This document shows positions 15,449-22,309 of a stretch of 46,450 bases of DNA, in pieces (position 1 is the first letter of the stretch; every line of letters begins with the position of its first letter). Both the position numbers and the translations under genes were made by a program. The stretch comes from Mycobacterium sp. (GTDB taxonomy: Bacteria; Actinomycetota; Actinomycetes; Mycobacteriales; Mycobacteriaceae): assembly GCA_031292695.1 (NCBI GenBank), contig JARLGS010000411.1:1-46450 (forward strand), given 5' to 3'. Under the pieces are notes generated by a model. That model was not told the origin of the DNA. It saw nothing but the letters and a program-made list of their open reading frames with translations, and made no database searches.

Positions 15449-16631
15449 AGACCTCGATCACCAGGCCGCCGCCCTGGCCACCACCGGCACACATCGCGGC
15501 GACGCCGATGCCACCACCGCGGCGCTGCAGTTCGTAGATCAGAGTGGTCACCATGCGCGCACCCGACGCCGAGATCGGGTGACCCAAGCTGCAGCCGCTG
15601 CCGGAGAAGTTCACCAGGGCCTCGTCGAGGCCGTACTCCTTGACCGCGGCGATCGGCACCGAGGCGAACGCCTCGTTGATCTCCCATAGCGCCACATCCG
15701 ACGGCTTGAGGCCGGCCCGGTCCAACACCTTGCCGATGACTTTCACGCCACCCAGACCGGTGTCACGCGGGTCCACACCGACCGCGCCCCAGGAACGGAC
15801 AGTGGCCATCACGTTCAGCCCCTTGGCTGCCGCATAGGCCTGGTCGACCACCGCGACAGCGGCGCAGGCGTCGTTCGTGCCGCTGCTGTTGCCGGCAGTG
15901 ATCGAGAAGCCCTCGATCTCCGGGTGCAGCACCTTGAGTTCCGCGAGCTTCTCGGCGGTGGTGTCACGGCGGGGGTGCTCATCGACGGTGAACTCGATGA
16001 CCGAACCGTCATTCAGCGTGACCTTCAGTGGCACGATCTCGTCGACGAACTTGCCCGCGTCCTGGGCGGCCACCGCGCGCTGATGGGAGCGGGCGGCCCA
16101 GGCGTCCATCTCCTCGCGGGTGATGCCCGCCGCTTGCGCGGTATTCCAGCCCACCGTGATCGACATGTCCCGCATCGGTGCATCCGGGGTCTCGACGTGG
16201 GTCGGCGTCATCCACCGCTCCTCGAACTTCAGCTCGGGACCGGGAATCCGCCAGCTCACCAGCGGGCTCATCGAGAGCGACTGCACACCGCCGGCGATCA
16301 GCACCCGCTCCATACCTGAGCCGATCTGCGCCGAGGCGTTGCCGATCGCGGTGAGGCTGCCTGCGCAGTGCCGATTCACCGACTGCCCGGGAACATGCTT
16401 CAGCCCAATGGCGTCGGCCGCGTACCGCGCCAGATCGCCACCGCCGTAATTCGATTCGGCGAAAATGAGGTCGTCGATGTCGGCCGGGTCGATGCCGGAC
16501 CGGCGGATCACCTCGGGCAGCACGGTGGTGATCAGGGTCTCCGGCGGCGTGTTGACGAGGGTGCCCTTGAAGGAACGGCCGATCGCTGTCCGGACGGCAC
16601 CGACGATGACGGGTGTGGGCATATTCTTCAA
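15447..16631 (-). CDS. Thiolase (acetyl-CoA acyltransferase)
   Basis: 394 residues from the ATG at 16631; MPTPVIV at 16622 is an equally possible start. All three catalytic elements of a degradative thiolase are present: Cys89 in NRHCAGSL, His351 in GHPISASGARM, and Cys381 in CAGGGQGGG, with INEAFA also conserved. It cleaves a 3-ketoacyl-CoA with CoA to release acetyl- or propionyl-CoA. The gene is transcribed alone or with read-through from the crotonase at 16740. Its 108-bp upstream region holds a promoter with two different dyads at or near the core elements, which suggests tight control. It is one of three thiolase-family genes in the window. Confidence 0.9.
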   Translation of the reverse strand: MKNMPTPVIVGAVRTAIGRSFKGTLVNTPPETLITTVLPEVIRRSGIDPADIDDLIFAESNYGGGDLARYAADAIGLKHVPGQSVNRHCAGSLTAIGNASAQIGSGMERVLIAGGVQSLSMSPLVSWRIPGPELKFEERWMTPTHVETPDAPMRDMSITVGWNTAQAAGITREEMDAWAARSHQRAVAAQDAGKFVDEIVPLKVTLNDGSVIEFTVDEHPRRDTTAEKLAELKVLHPEIEGFSITAGNSSGTNDACAAVAVVDQAYAAAKGLNVMATVRSWGAVGVDPRDTGLGGVKVIGKVLDRAGLKPSDVALWEINEAFASVPIAAVKEYGLDEALVNFSGSGCSLGHPISASGARMVTTLIYELQRRGGGIGVAAMCAGGGQGGGLVIEV

Positions 16632-16674
16632 CCTCAGATGGTCGGGCTGCTGGGTGCAGCGTGGCGTTGTGGCC

Positions 16675-16721
16675 TAACGTTCACAACGTTACAAAAATAG
16701 CAGATACTGTATCGTCCACAA
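16675..16721 (-). promoter_or_regulatory. Thiolase promoter with two stacked operator-like elements
   Basis: On the minus strand: TTGTGG (16721-16716), 16-nt spacer, TATTTT (16699-16694). The spacer contains TACAGTA (plus-strand TACTGTA, 16705-16711), as in the TetR-associated palindromes, but here without a good second arm. Immediately downstream of the -10, TAACGTT-CAC-AACGTTA (16675-16691) is a perfect dyad covering the expected start site. It does not fit the KstR box (AAC-N2-GTT). Two regulators, or one with two sites, are possible. Confidence 0.5.
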
Positions 16722-16739
16722 TTGGCAGGGTGGCCCACC

Positions 16740-17636
16740 TCACTCGGGTTCGGGCACATCGAAGTGTTCGTCACGCAGCCGGAAGGCCTCTTTGGTCCCG
16801 TGCTGGGCGCGGGTCTTGACGAAGTTGAACTCGCCGGGCGCGAACTGCAGGTTGGTGCCGTACGCATGGAACAGGTAGCTGGCCACTTCCTCGCCCTGAT
16901 ACGCCTGACTCTGCTCGACCAGCCGGAATGCCTCTTTGGCGATCACCACTCCGTCCGCCGGCATCCGGGACGCTTTCTCGGCCCAGTACCACGCCCGGGC
17001 GGTGACGTCGTCCGGCCCGCAGGTCTCGGTGAACACCCCGAGATGCTCGACCGTGGCAGCTTCGACGATGTCACCGGTCAACAACAAGCGGCGGGCCAGC
17101 ACCGGCCCGAGGCGATGAAAGAACATGTGCAGGCTGCCCAGTGCCGGACCCAGGAACCTGGTGGCGGGCATGCCGATCCGGGTATTGCGGGCGATCACCG
17201 AGATGTCGGTCATCAGCGCCATCTCGAAGCCACCGCCCAGCGCGTAGCCGCTGATCTCTCCGACTGTCACCTTCGGGAAGCCCAAGAAATTGTGGTAGAA
17301 CCCAAAAGTCCTGCGGTCCACCGTCAGTCGGCGACGCTGACTGGGCCGGCCCTTGGCAGGCCGCGCGTCGGCACGCTGTCCTTCGTGCGAGCGCTCCTCG
17401 CCATACCAGCCGTAGGCATTGTTCATGTCCGCACCGGTACTGAACACCCCTTCAGCCCCGCGCAGCAGCACCACGGTGATGTCGTCGCTGTCCGCCACGG
17501 CGTCCAGGTGCCGGGCGAGTGCATCGCGCATACTCGCGTCGTACGAGTTCCGCTGCGTCGGGTTGTTCAGCGTGATGGTCGCAATCCGTCCCTCCGGGTC
17601 GATGTCGAACAACACCCGGTCGTCATCGCTGGTCAT
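16740..17636 (-). CDS. Crotonase-family enzyme with altered second catalytic position
   Basis: 298 residues, about 40 longer than a minimal crotonase because of a basic insert near 80-105 and a C-terminal extension. Motifs: ATITLNNPTQRNSYD, GVFSTGADMNNAYGW (oxyanion hole) and ISGYALGGGFEMALMTD, which keeps the first Glu. The second Glu position reads GMPATRFLGPALGS, so Glu is replaced. The ending FKTRAQ/EAFRLRDE differs from typical FxxKRxPxF ends. It overlaps the upstream thioesterase gene by 4 nt (ATGA) and is therefore translated with it. Chemistry other than simple hydration is likely, for example isomerisation or hydrolysis of a cyclic CoA ester (inference). Confidence 0.83.
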   Translation of the reverse strand: MTSDDDRVLFDIDPEGRIATITLNNPTQRNSYDASMRDALARHLDAVADSDDITVVLLRGAEGVFSTGADMNNAYGWYGEERSHEGQRADARPAKGRPSQRRRLTVDRRTFGFYHNFLGFPKVTVGEISGYALGGGFEMALMTDISVIARNTRIGMPATRFLGPALGSLHMFFHRLGPVLARRLLLTGDIVEAATVEHLGVFTETCGPDDVTARAWYWAEKASRMPADGVVIAKEAFRLVEQSQAYQGEEVASYLFHAYGTNLQFAPGEFNFVKTRAQHGTKEAFRLRDEHFDVPEPE

Positions 17637-18295
17637 ATTTCACTTCTCCTGTCGGCGGGTCGGCGCATCCCGAAGGTCGAGCCGGTGAGCTTCTCCGGCG
17701 GTAGGGCAACGGTTTCGGCCTCGCCAGTCGCGAGCACCTCGTCATCGGCCAGCAACCGCGCCGTCGAGGTCAGCCCGCGCTCGTTCGCCACTCGCATGAT
17801 GTCGAAGCGCAGATCCGTCAGCAGCGGCGTCGGCCGCCGATACCGCACCTGCAACGACCGCGTCTTGCCGGACAGTCGGGTCGCGCAATTATGTTGCTGG
17901 ATAACACAATCGAAGAAGACCCCGAGAAAACCACCGTGGACCAGCCCCGGCGGCCCCTCATAGGCGAGCGGAAAATTCACCGCGCCGGAGGCCGTGTCGC
18001 CGTCCAGGTGATCGAACCGGTATTCCGGGAAGCACGCGTTGTAGGCGCCGACATCGAACGCGTGGTCCAGATAGAGCCGGCGATCGTCATCGGGAAATTC
18101 GCCGACGCGCGGTGCCAGGTCGGTCGGAGCGGTGGCGGCCAGCCGGCCCTCCCACCCCGCGAACCGCTCCAGCATTTCGGCCACAGCCGAGTGGTCATGC
18201 TCTTGAATCAAGAGGAGCCCGGTAATCCGGCGGATCGCGGCCGCTGCCTCGACCGTCTGCGCCAGTGGCTTCTCACCGAACCGCACGGGGTCCAT
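17633..18295 (-). CDS. Hotdog-fold acyl-CoA thioesterase-like protein
   Basis: 220 residues from the ATG at 18295; the frame is open much further upstream, but that part is the shadow of the divergent crotonase. The C-terminal half has the hotdog core: YEGPPGLVHGGFLGVFFDCVIQQ near 125-147 is the typical PP.(L/T)HGG..A...D segment of PaaI/4HBT-type thioesterases, followed by LQVRYRRPTPL. It hydrolyses acyl-CoA or may act as a dehydratase-like protein. The N-terminal ~90 residues are helical and unassigned. It overlaps the downstream crotonase by 4 nt and is divergent from the 18401 operon, with a shared control region holding a strong inverted repeat. A CoA-recycling role is inferred. Confidence 0.75.
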   Translation of the reverse strand: MDPVRFGEKPLAQTVEAAAAIRRITGLLLIQEHDHSAVAEMLERFAGWEGRLAATAPTDLAPRVGEFPDDDRRLYLDHAFDVGAYNACFPEYRFDHLDGDTASGAVNFPLAYEGPPGLVHGGFLGVFFDCVIQQHNCATRLSGKTRSLQVRYRRPTPLLTDLRFDIMRVANERGLTSTARLLADDEVLATGEAETVALPPEKLTGSTFGMRRPADRRSEI

Positions 18296-18352
18296 ACGGC
18301 CGCCTTTCCTGGACCTATATTCCTTGCTAGCTTGTTCAGCAGAGCAATCGTA

Positions 18353-18380
18353 TTGCCTACTGTATGGTTCACCATATAGT
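18353..18380 (+). promoter_or_regulatory. Promoter of the 18401 operon with nested inverted repeat
   Basis: TTGCCT (18353-18358), a 16-nt spacer, then TATAGT (18375-18380): a good vegetative-type promoter. The spacer and -10 are occupied by ACTGTATGGT (18359-18368), TC, ACCATATAGT (18371-18380), a 22-bp inverted repeat with one mismatched pair. A repressor bound here would block both core elements. TACTGTA is again present (18358-18364), but the dyad geometry (10-bp arms, 2-bp gap) differs from the 19-bp sites. The RBS GGAGAGG follows at 18384-18390. Confidence 0.6.
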
Positions 18381-18400
18381 TCCGGAGAGGCGGGATCAAC

Positions 18401-19228
18401 GTGACCGAACAGGCCGATCCGACAGCCGCACCGGGCCCGGACGGCACAGTGGCGATCACCCGCGACGGGCCCATCCTGCGGCTGGTCCTCGATCGTCCGG
18501 AGCACCGGAACTCGTTGAGCCACAGGATGATCGACCAGTTCGTCAGTGCCCTTACCGACGCGGCCACCGACGACACACTCCGGGCGGTCCACATCACCGG
18601 GTCCGGCGACAACTTCTGCTCCGGCGCCGACTGGGTCACGACGAACAATTCGAGCACCCGGCCCCGCGCGGGCGACCTCCTGCGCCGAATCCCGCTGACC
18701 AGTCACCGCATCGTCGAACTCATCGCCACCATCGCCGTGCCGGTGGTGTGCTCGGTACGCGGTTGGGCGGTCGGCCTCGGCTGCAATCTGGCCCTCGCGG
18801 CCGACTTCACCGTCGCCGCCGATGACGCGGTGTTCTGGGAACCATTCATCACCCGCGGATTCAGCCCGGACTCGGGCGCCAGCTGGCTGCTGCCCCGGCT
18901 GGTCGGCGTCGCCCGCGCCCGCCGCATGCTGCTGCTCGGCGAGAAAGTCACCGGCGCCGATGCCGCGGGCTGGGGCATGGTGCATCAGTCAGTCCCGCCT
19001 GAAACCGTCACCGCCACCGCCCACCAGTTGCTGAGTCAGCTCGCCAACGGCCCTACGGTGGCCCTCGGCCTGGCCAAGCAGGGCCTGGCCTTCGGCCAGC
19101 ACACCACGTTGCCCCAGGCCATGAACCAAGAGCTGCACAACCTTGAACTGTCCTGCCGCACCGCTGATTTCAAAGAAGGGCTGGCCGCCTTCAAGAACCG
19201 TCGCGATCCCGGGTTCACCGGTCGATGA
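18401..19228 (+). CDS. Crotonase-family enzyme (first of three in tandem), atypical active site
   Basis: 275 residues from the GTG at 18401 (GGAGAGG 10 nt upstream). Motifs: LRLVLDRPEHRNSLSH near 27-42, ITGSGDNFCSGADWV (oxyanion hole) and VRGWAVGLGCNLALAADF, where the first catalytic Glu is Asn. The second region reads FWEPFITRGFSPDSGASWLLP. The ending LAAFKNRRDPGFTG is crotonase-typical. It heads the seven-gene plus-strand operon; its TGA overlaps an ATG of the next crotonase. It is probably not a standard hydratase; a related fold used for isomerisation or ring-opening hydrolysis is possible. Confidence 0.85.
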   Translation: MTEQADPTAAPGPDGTVAITRDGPILRLVLDRPEHRNSLSHRMIDQFVSALTDAATDDTLRAVHITGSGDNFCSGADWVTTNNSSTRPRAGDLLRRIPLTSHRIVELIATIAVPVVCSVRGWAVGLGCNLALAADFTVAADDAVFWEPFITRGFSPDSGASWLLPRLVGVARARRMLLLGEKVTGADAAGWGMVHQSVPPETVTATAHQLLSQLANGPTVALGLAKQGLAFGQHTTLPQAMNQELHNLELSCRTADFKEGLAAFKNRRDPGFTGR

Positions 19229-19248
19229 CCACGCACAAGGAAACCGAC

Positions 19249-20073
19249 ATGACTGATTCGCCCGGTGCGGCGCGCTACGACACCATCGGTTACGAGGTGG
19301 ACGGGCACAAAGCCACCATCACTCTCAACCGCCCGGAGGCACTCAATGCATTGAGCCCACAGATGGTCGGCGAGTTGCGGGCCGCCTACGCCGAAGCCGA
19401 GCACGACGACAACGTCTGGACCGTCATCGTCACCGGTACCGGCCGGGCATTCTGCTCTGGCGCCGACGTCAGCGAGATCCCCGAAGACGGCCGGGTCATC
19501 TACGAGCGCCCCTACCTGTCCACCTACGACCAGTGGGAGGCGCCGCAAGAAGGCACCCCGCCGTTCCGCCGGATGGCCAAGCCGGTACTGGCCGCGATCA
19601 ACGGGATCTGTTGTGGCGCAGGGCTGGACTGGGTCACGACGGGCGACATCGTGATCGCCTCTGACCGCGCGACCTTCTTCGATCCGCATGTCAGCATCGG
19701 TCTGGTCGCCGGCCGCGAAGTGGTCCGGCTGGCGCGGGTGCTGCCCCGATCGGTGGCACTGCGCATGGCGATCATGGGTAAGCACGAACGGATGAGCGCG
19801 GGGCGGGCCTACGACCTGGGCATGATCACTGAAGTCGTCGAGCATGACCTCCTGCTGCAGCGCGCGCACGAGATCGCCGACATCGTGAACTCCAATGCGC
19901 CGCTGGCCGTTCGGGGCACCCGACTGGCCATCCACAAGACCCTCGACCTACCGCTGCACGAAGCCGAAATCCTCGCCGAGGCGTTCCGGGAACGGGTGGT
20001 GCGCACCGACGACGCCAAGGAAGGTCCGTTGGCCTTCATGGAGAAGCGCGTCCCGAACTGGCAGTGCCGATGA
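19249..20073 (+). CDS. Crotonase-family enzyme (second of three in tandem), atypical active site
   Basis: 274 residues from the ATG at 19249, preferred for AAGGA 7 nt upstream; an ATG at 19225 forms an ATGA overlap with the previous gene and would give 282 residues. Motifs: ATITLNRPEALNALS, VTGTGRAFCSGADVSEI and INGICCGAGLDWVTTGD, with Asp where the first catalytic Glu is expected. The second site reads FFDPHVSIGLVAGREVV. The FFDxHVSxGLV sequence is shared with the next gene (20070), so these two are closer to each other than to the other crotonases. The usual PE pair is absent, and function in a specialised CoA reaction is inferred. Confidence 0.85.
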   Translation: MTDSPGAARYDTIGYEVDGHKATITLNRPEALNALSPQMVGELRAAYAEAEHDDNVWTVIVTGTGRAFCSGADVSEIPEDGRVIYERPYLSTYDQWEAPQEGTPPFRRMAKPVLAAINGICCGAGLDWVTTGDIVIASDRATFFDPHVSIGLVAGREVVRLARVLPRSVALRMAIMGKHERMSAGRAYDLGMITEVVEHDLLLQRAHEIADIVNSNAPLAVRGTRLAIHKTLDLPLHEAEILAEAFRERVVRTDDAKEGPLAFMEKRVPNWQCR

Positions 20074-20858
20074 GCGAACACTTCGAAACCCTGCTCCTGG
20101 AAACCGATCCGGAGAGCCACGTCGCGACCATCACGCTGAACCGCCCCGAGCGGCTCAACGCATTCAACCGCACCATGTGCGAGGAGATGGTGCGGGCCTG
20201 GCGGATGGTCAAGTTCGATGACACCGTCCATGCCGTGGTACTGCGGGCCGCCGGCGACCGGGCGTTCAGCGCCGGCCTCGACGTCAAGGAGTCCTACGGG
20301 CAGCCGGACAATATCTGGAACCACGAGGACCCGGGCGAGGCGCTGAGCCCGAAATGGCAGAAGATGTTCAAACCGGTGATCTGCGCGGTGCAGGGCATGT
20401 GCACAGCCGGCGCGTTCTACTTCGTCAACGAGGCCGATGTGGTCATCTGCTCCGAGGACGCCACCTTCTTCGATTCACACGTCAGCGGCGGACTGGTCAG
20501 CGCCCTGGAGCCGGTCGGCCTGATGCGCCGCATCGGATTGGGCGAGACCCTGCGAATCGCCTTGAGTGGCAACAGCGAACGGGTAAGTGCGCAGAGCGCG
20601 CTGCGCATCGGCCTGGTCTCGGAAGTGGTCCCCGCCGGCAACTTGTGGTCCCGCGCCCAGGAGATCGGCGCCGTGATCGCAGCGTTTCCACCGGCGGCCA
20701 CCCAGGGCACCGTCAAGGCCATCTGGGAGTCGCTGGACAAGCCCTATCGGGCCGCACTCGATCAGGGCCTGATCTACACCCGGCTGGGCAATCCGATCGG
20801 CCAGGCCGAGATAGCGTCCCGGCCCCCGGCGGCGAAGTCGGCGCCGAGGATTCGGTGA
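20070..20858 (+). CDS. Crotonase-family enzyme (third of three in tandem), atypical active site
   Basis: 262 residues; the ATG at 20070 overlaps the preceding TGA (ATGA), which fixes the start over the ATG at 20064. Motifs: ATITLNRPERLNAFN, AAGDRAFSAGLDVKES (oxyanion hole), VQGMCTAGAFYFVNEADVV without the first Glu, and FFDSHVSGGLVSALEPVG. The C-terminus is short and lacks the usual FxxKR ending. It shares the FFD.HVS.GLVxxxE signature with its upstream neighbour, which points to a duplication and a possible heteromeric pair. Its TGA shares one base with the ATG of the first of four AMP-forming ligases. Confidence 0.85.
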   Translation: MSEHFETLLLETDPESHVATITLNRPERLNAFNRTMCEEMVRAWRMVKFDDTVHAVVLRAAGDRAFSAGLDVKESYGQPDNIWNHEDPGEALSPKWQKMFKPVICAVQGMCTAGAFYFVNEADVVICSEDATFFDSHVSGGLVSALEPVGLMRRIGLGETLRIALSGNSERVSAQSALRIGLVSEVVPAGNLWSRAQEIGAVIAAFPPAATQGTVKAIWESLDKPYRAALDQGLIYTRLGNPIGQAEIASRPPAAKSAPRIR

Positions 20859-22309
20859 TGGGCCACCGCCTGTCCGACCGCATCGCCGCCGTCCTGGAGC
20901 TCCAACCCAGCGAGCCGGCAATCGAATTCGACGGCAATTGGATCGCCTGGGCCGAGCTGGCCGCCTGTGCTCGGCAGATCAGCGCCGCGCTGGGCGAGTC
21001 CCGGCCCGAAGTCGGCGTCCTGCTGCGCAACCGGCCACCACACGTGGCGACCGTGCTGGGCATACTGCTCGCCGGGGCGACCCTGGTGGTGGTCAACCCG
21101 GCCCGCGGCGACGACCGCATCAAAGCCGACCTGGCGGCATTGGAGCTGCCCGTCGTCGTCGGCGATGCCGAGGACATCGCTGCGTACGTGACGCCGGCAC
21201 CGTCGACCACCGTCATCACCATCGGCGCTGTCACCGAAACCCCTGCTGTGGCAACGGCGACAGTGCCGGGATCGGCCGGTTCCCGGCCCGGTGTCGCGGT
21301 CCGGATGCTCACCAGCGGCACCACCGGTCCACCTAAACGGATCGACCTGACCTACGACATGCTGGCGCACAGCGTACTGGGTCCGGTACCCGAGCGCCCT
21401 CGGCGCGGGGTGGCGATCGTCAACGCGCCCCTGGTACATATCGGCGGGATCTATCGGGTCCTGCAGAACGTCTGTGGGGCTAGGCCTTTCGTGCTGCTGG
21501 CCCGCTTCGAGCTGCACCGCTGGGCTGCCGCGGTGCGCGCCCACCGCCCCCAGGCGGTGTCACTGGTGCCGGCAGCGCTGCGCACGGTGCTGCATTCCCA
21601 CCTGACGGCCGAGGACCTGTCCGGTGTTCGTGCGGTCACCTCCGGTACTGCGCCACTGTCCGCCGACGACGCCGACGCGTTCACCGCGAAGTTCGGCATT
21701 CCGGTGCTGACGTCCTACGCCGCCACCGAATTGGGTGGCGGGGTGGCGGGCTGGACACTGGCCGACTACCAGCAGTACTGGCCCGCCAAGCGCGGTAGCG
21801 TCGGCCGGGCCAGCCTTGGCGCCCAGCTCCGGGTCGTCGGCGAGGACGGCACACCGCTGGATGCCGACCAGCCCGGGCTACTCGAGGTCAAACCCGGACA
21901 ACTCGGACCCGGCACCCCGTGGCTGCGCACCACGGATCTGGCCCGGATCGACACCGACGGGTTCCTGTGGATCCTGGGCCGTGCTGACCAGGCGATCATC
22001 CGCGGCGGCTTCAAAGTGATGCCCGACGACGTGCGCGGCGCCCTGGAAGCTCACCCCGACGTGCAGGGTGCGGCCGTCGTCGGGCGCACCGACGACCGGC
22101 TGGGGGAAACCCCCGTCGCCATGGTCGAGCTCCGCGGGAACTGTGACACCGCGGCGCTGCTGAGCTATCTGCGGAACCGGCTGGCGCCCTACGAGATTCC
22201 GACCGATATCGCCATCGTCGACACCATCCCCCGAACCCCGTCCGGCAAGGCCGATCTCAGCGCGGTACGTGCCCATTTCGAAGCGATCGGCGCGACCGGG
22301 CATGACTGA
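20858..22309 (+). CDS. AMP-forming acyl-CoA synthetase/ligase (tandem ligase 1 of 4)
   Basis: 483 residues; the ATG at 20858 shares its A with the upstream TGA, and a GTG at 20855 is the alternative. ANL fold: P-loop LTSGTTGPPKR (151-161), A5 segment SYAATELGGG, hinge TTDLARIDTDGFLWILGRADQ, and adenylation Lys464 in PSGKADL. The P-loop has PKRI in place of the usual PKG, a trait shared with ligase 4 (25417), and both have TTD and IxRGGFK at the hinge; they form one subgroup. At under 490 residues it is compact. It makes an acyl-CoA from a free acid, ATP and CoA; the acid is unknown. It overlaps ligase 2 by 8 nt. Confidence 0.87.
   Translation: MGHRLSDRIAAVLELQPSEPAIEFDGNWIAWAELAACARQISAALGESRPEVGVLLRNRPPHVATVLGILLAGATLVVVNPARGDDRIKADLAALELPVVVGDAEDIAAYVTPAPSTTVITIGAVTETPAVATATVPGSAGSRPGVAVRMLTSGTTGPPKRIDLTYDMLAHSVLGPVPERPRRGVAIVNAPLVHIGGIYRVLQNVCGARPFVLLARFELHRWAAAVRAHRPQAVSLVPAALRTVLHSHLTAEDLSGVRAVTSGTAPLSADDADAFTAKFGIPVLTSYAATELGGGVAGWTLADYQQYWPAKRGSVGRASLGAQLRVVGEDGTPLDADQPGLLEVKPGQLGPGTPWLRTTDLARIDTDGFLWILGRADQAIIRGGFKVMPDDVRGALEAHPDVQGAAVVGRTDDRLGETPVAMVELRGNCDTAALLSYLRNRLAPYEIPTDIAIVDTIPRTPSGKADLSAVRAHFEAIGATGHD

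Noticed and set aside
16675..16691. KstR or KstR2 operator in the thiolase promoter
   Set aside because: The dyad is TAACGTT-CAC-AACGTTA. KstR needs AAC-N2-GTT in TNNAACNNGTTNNA and KstR2 needs CAAG-N2-CTTG; neither fits.
16701..16720. A third full 19-bp TetR palindrome at 16705
   Set aside because: Only the left arm TACTG(TA) is present; the right arm position reads CAATT, not CAGTA. Kept as a half-site only.
20354..20857. An N-terminal extension of ligase 1 starting at 20354
   Set aside because: The extra 168 residues are an out-of-frame reading of the crotonase at 20070. The ANL fold begins at 20858, where TGATG couples the genes.
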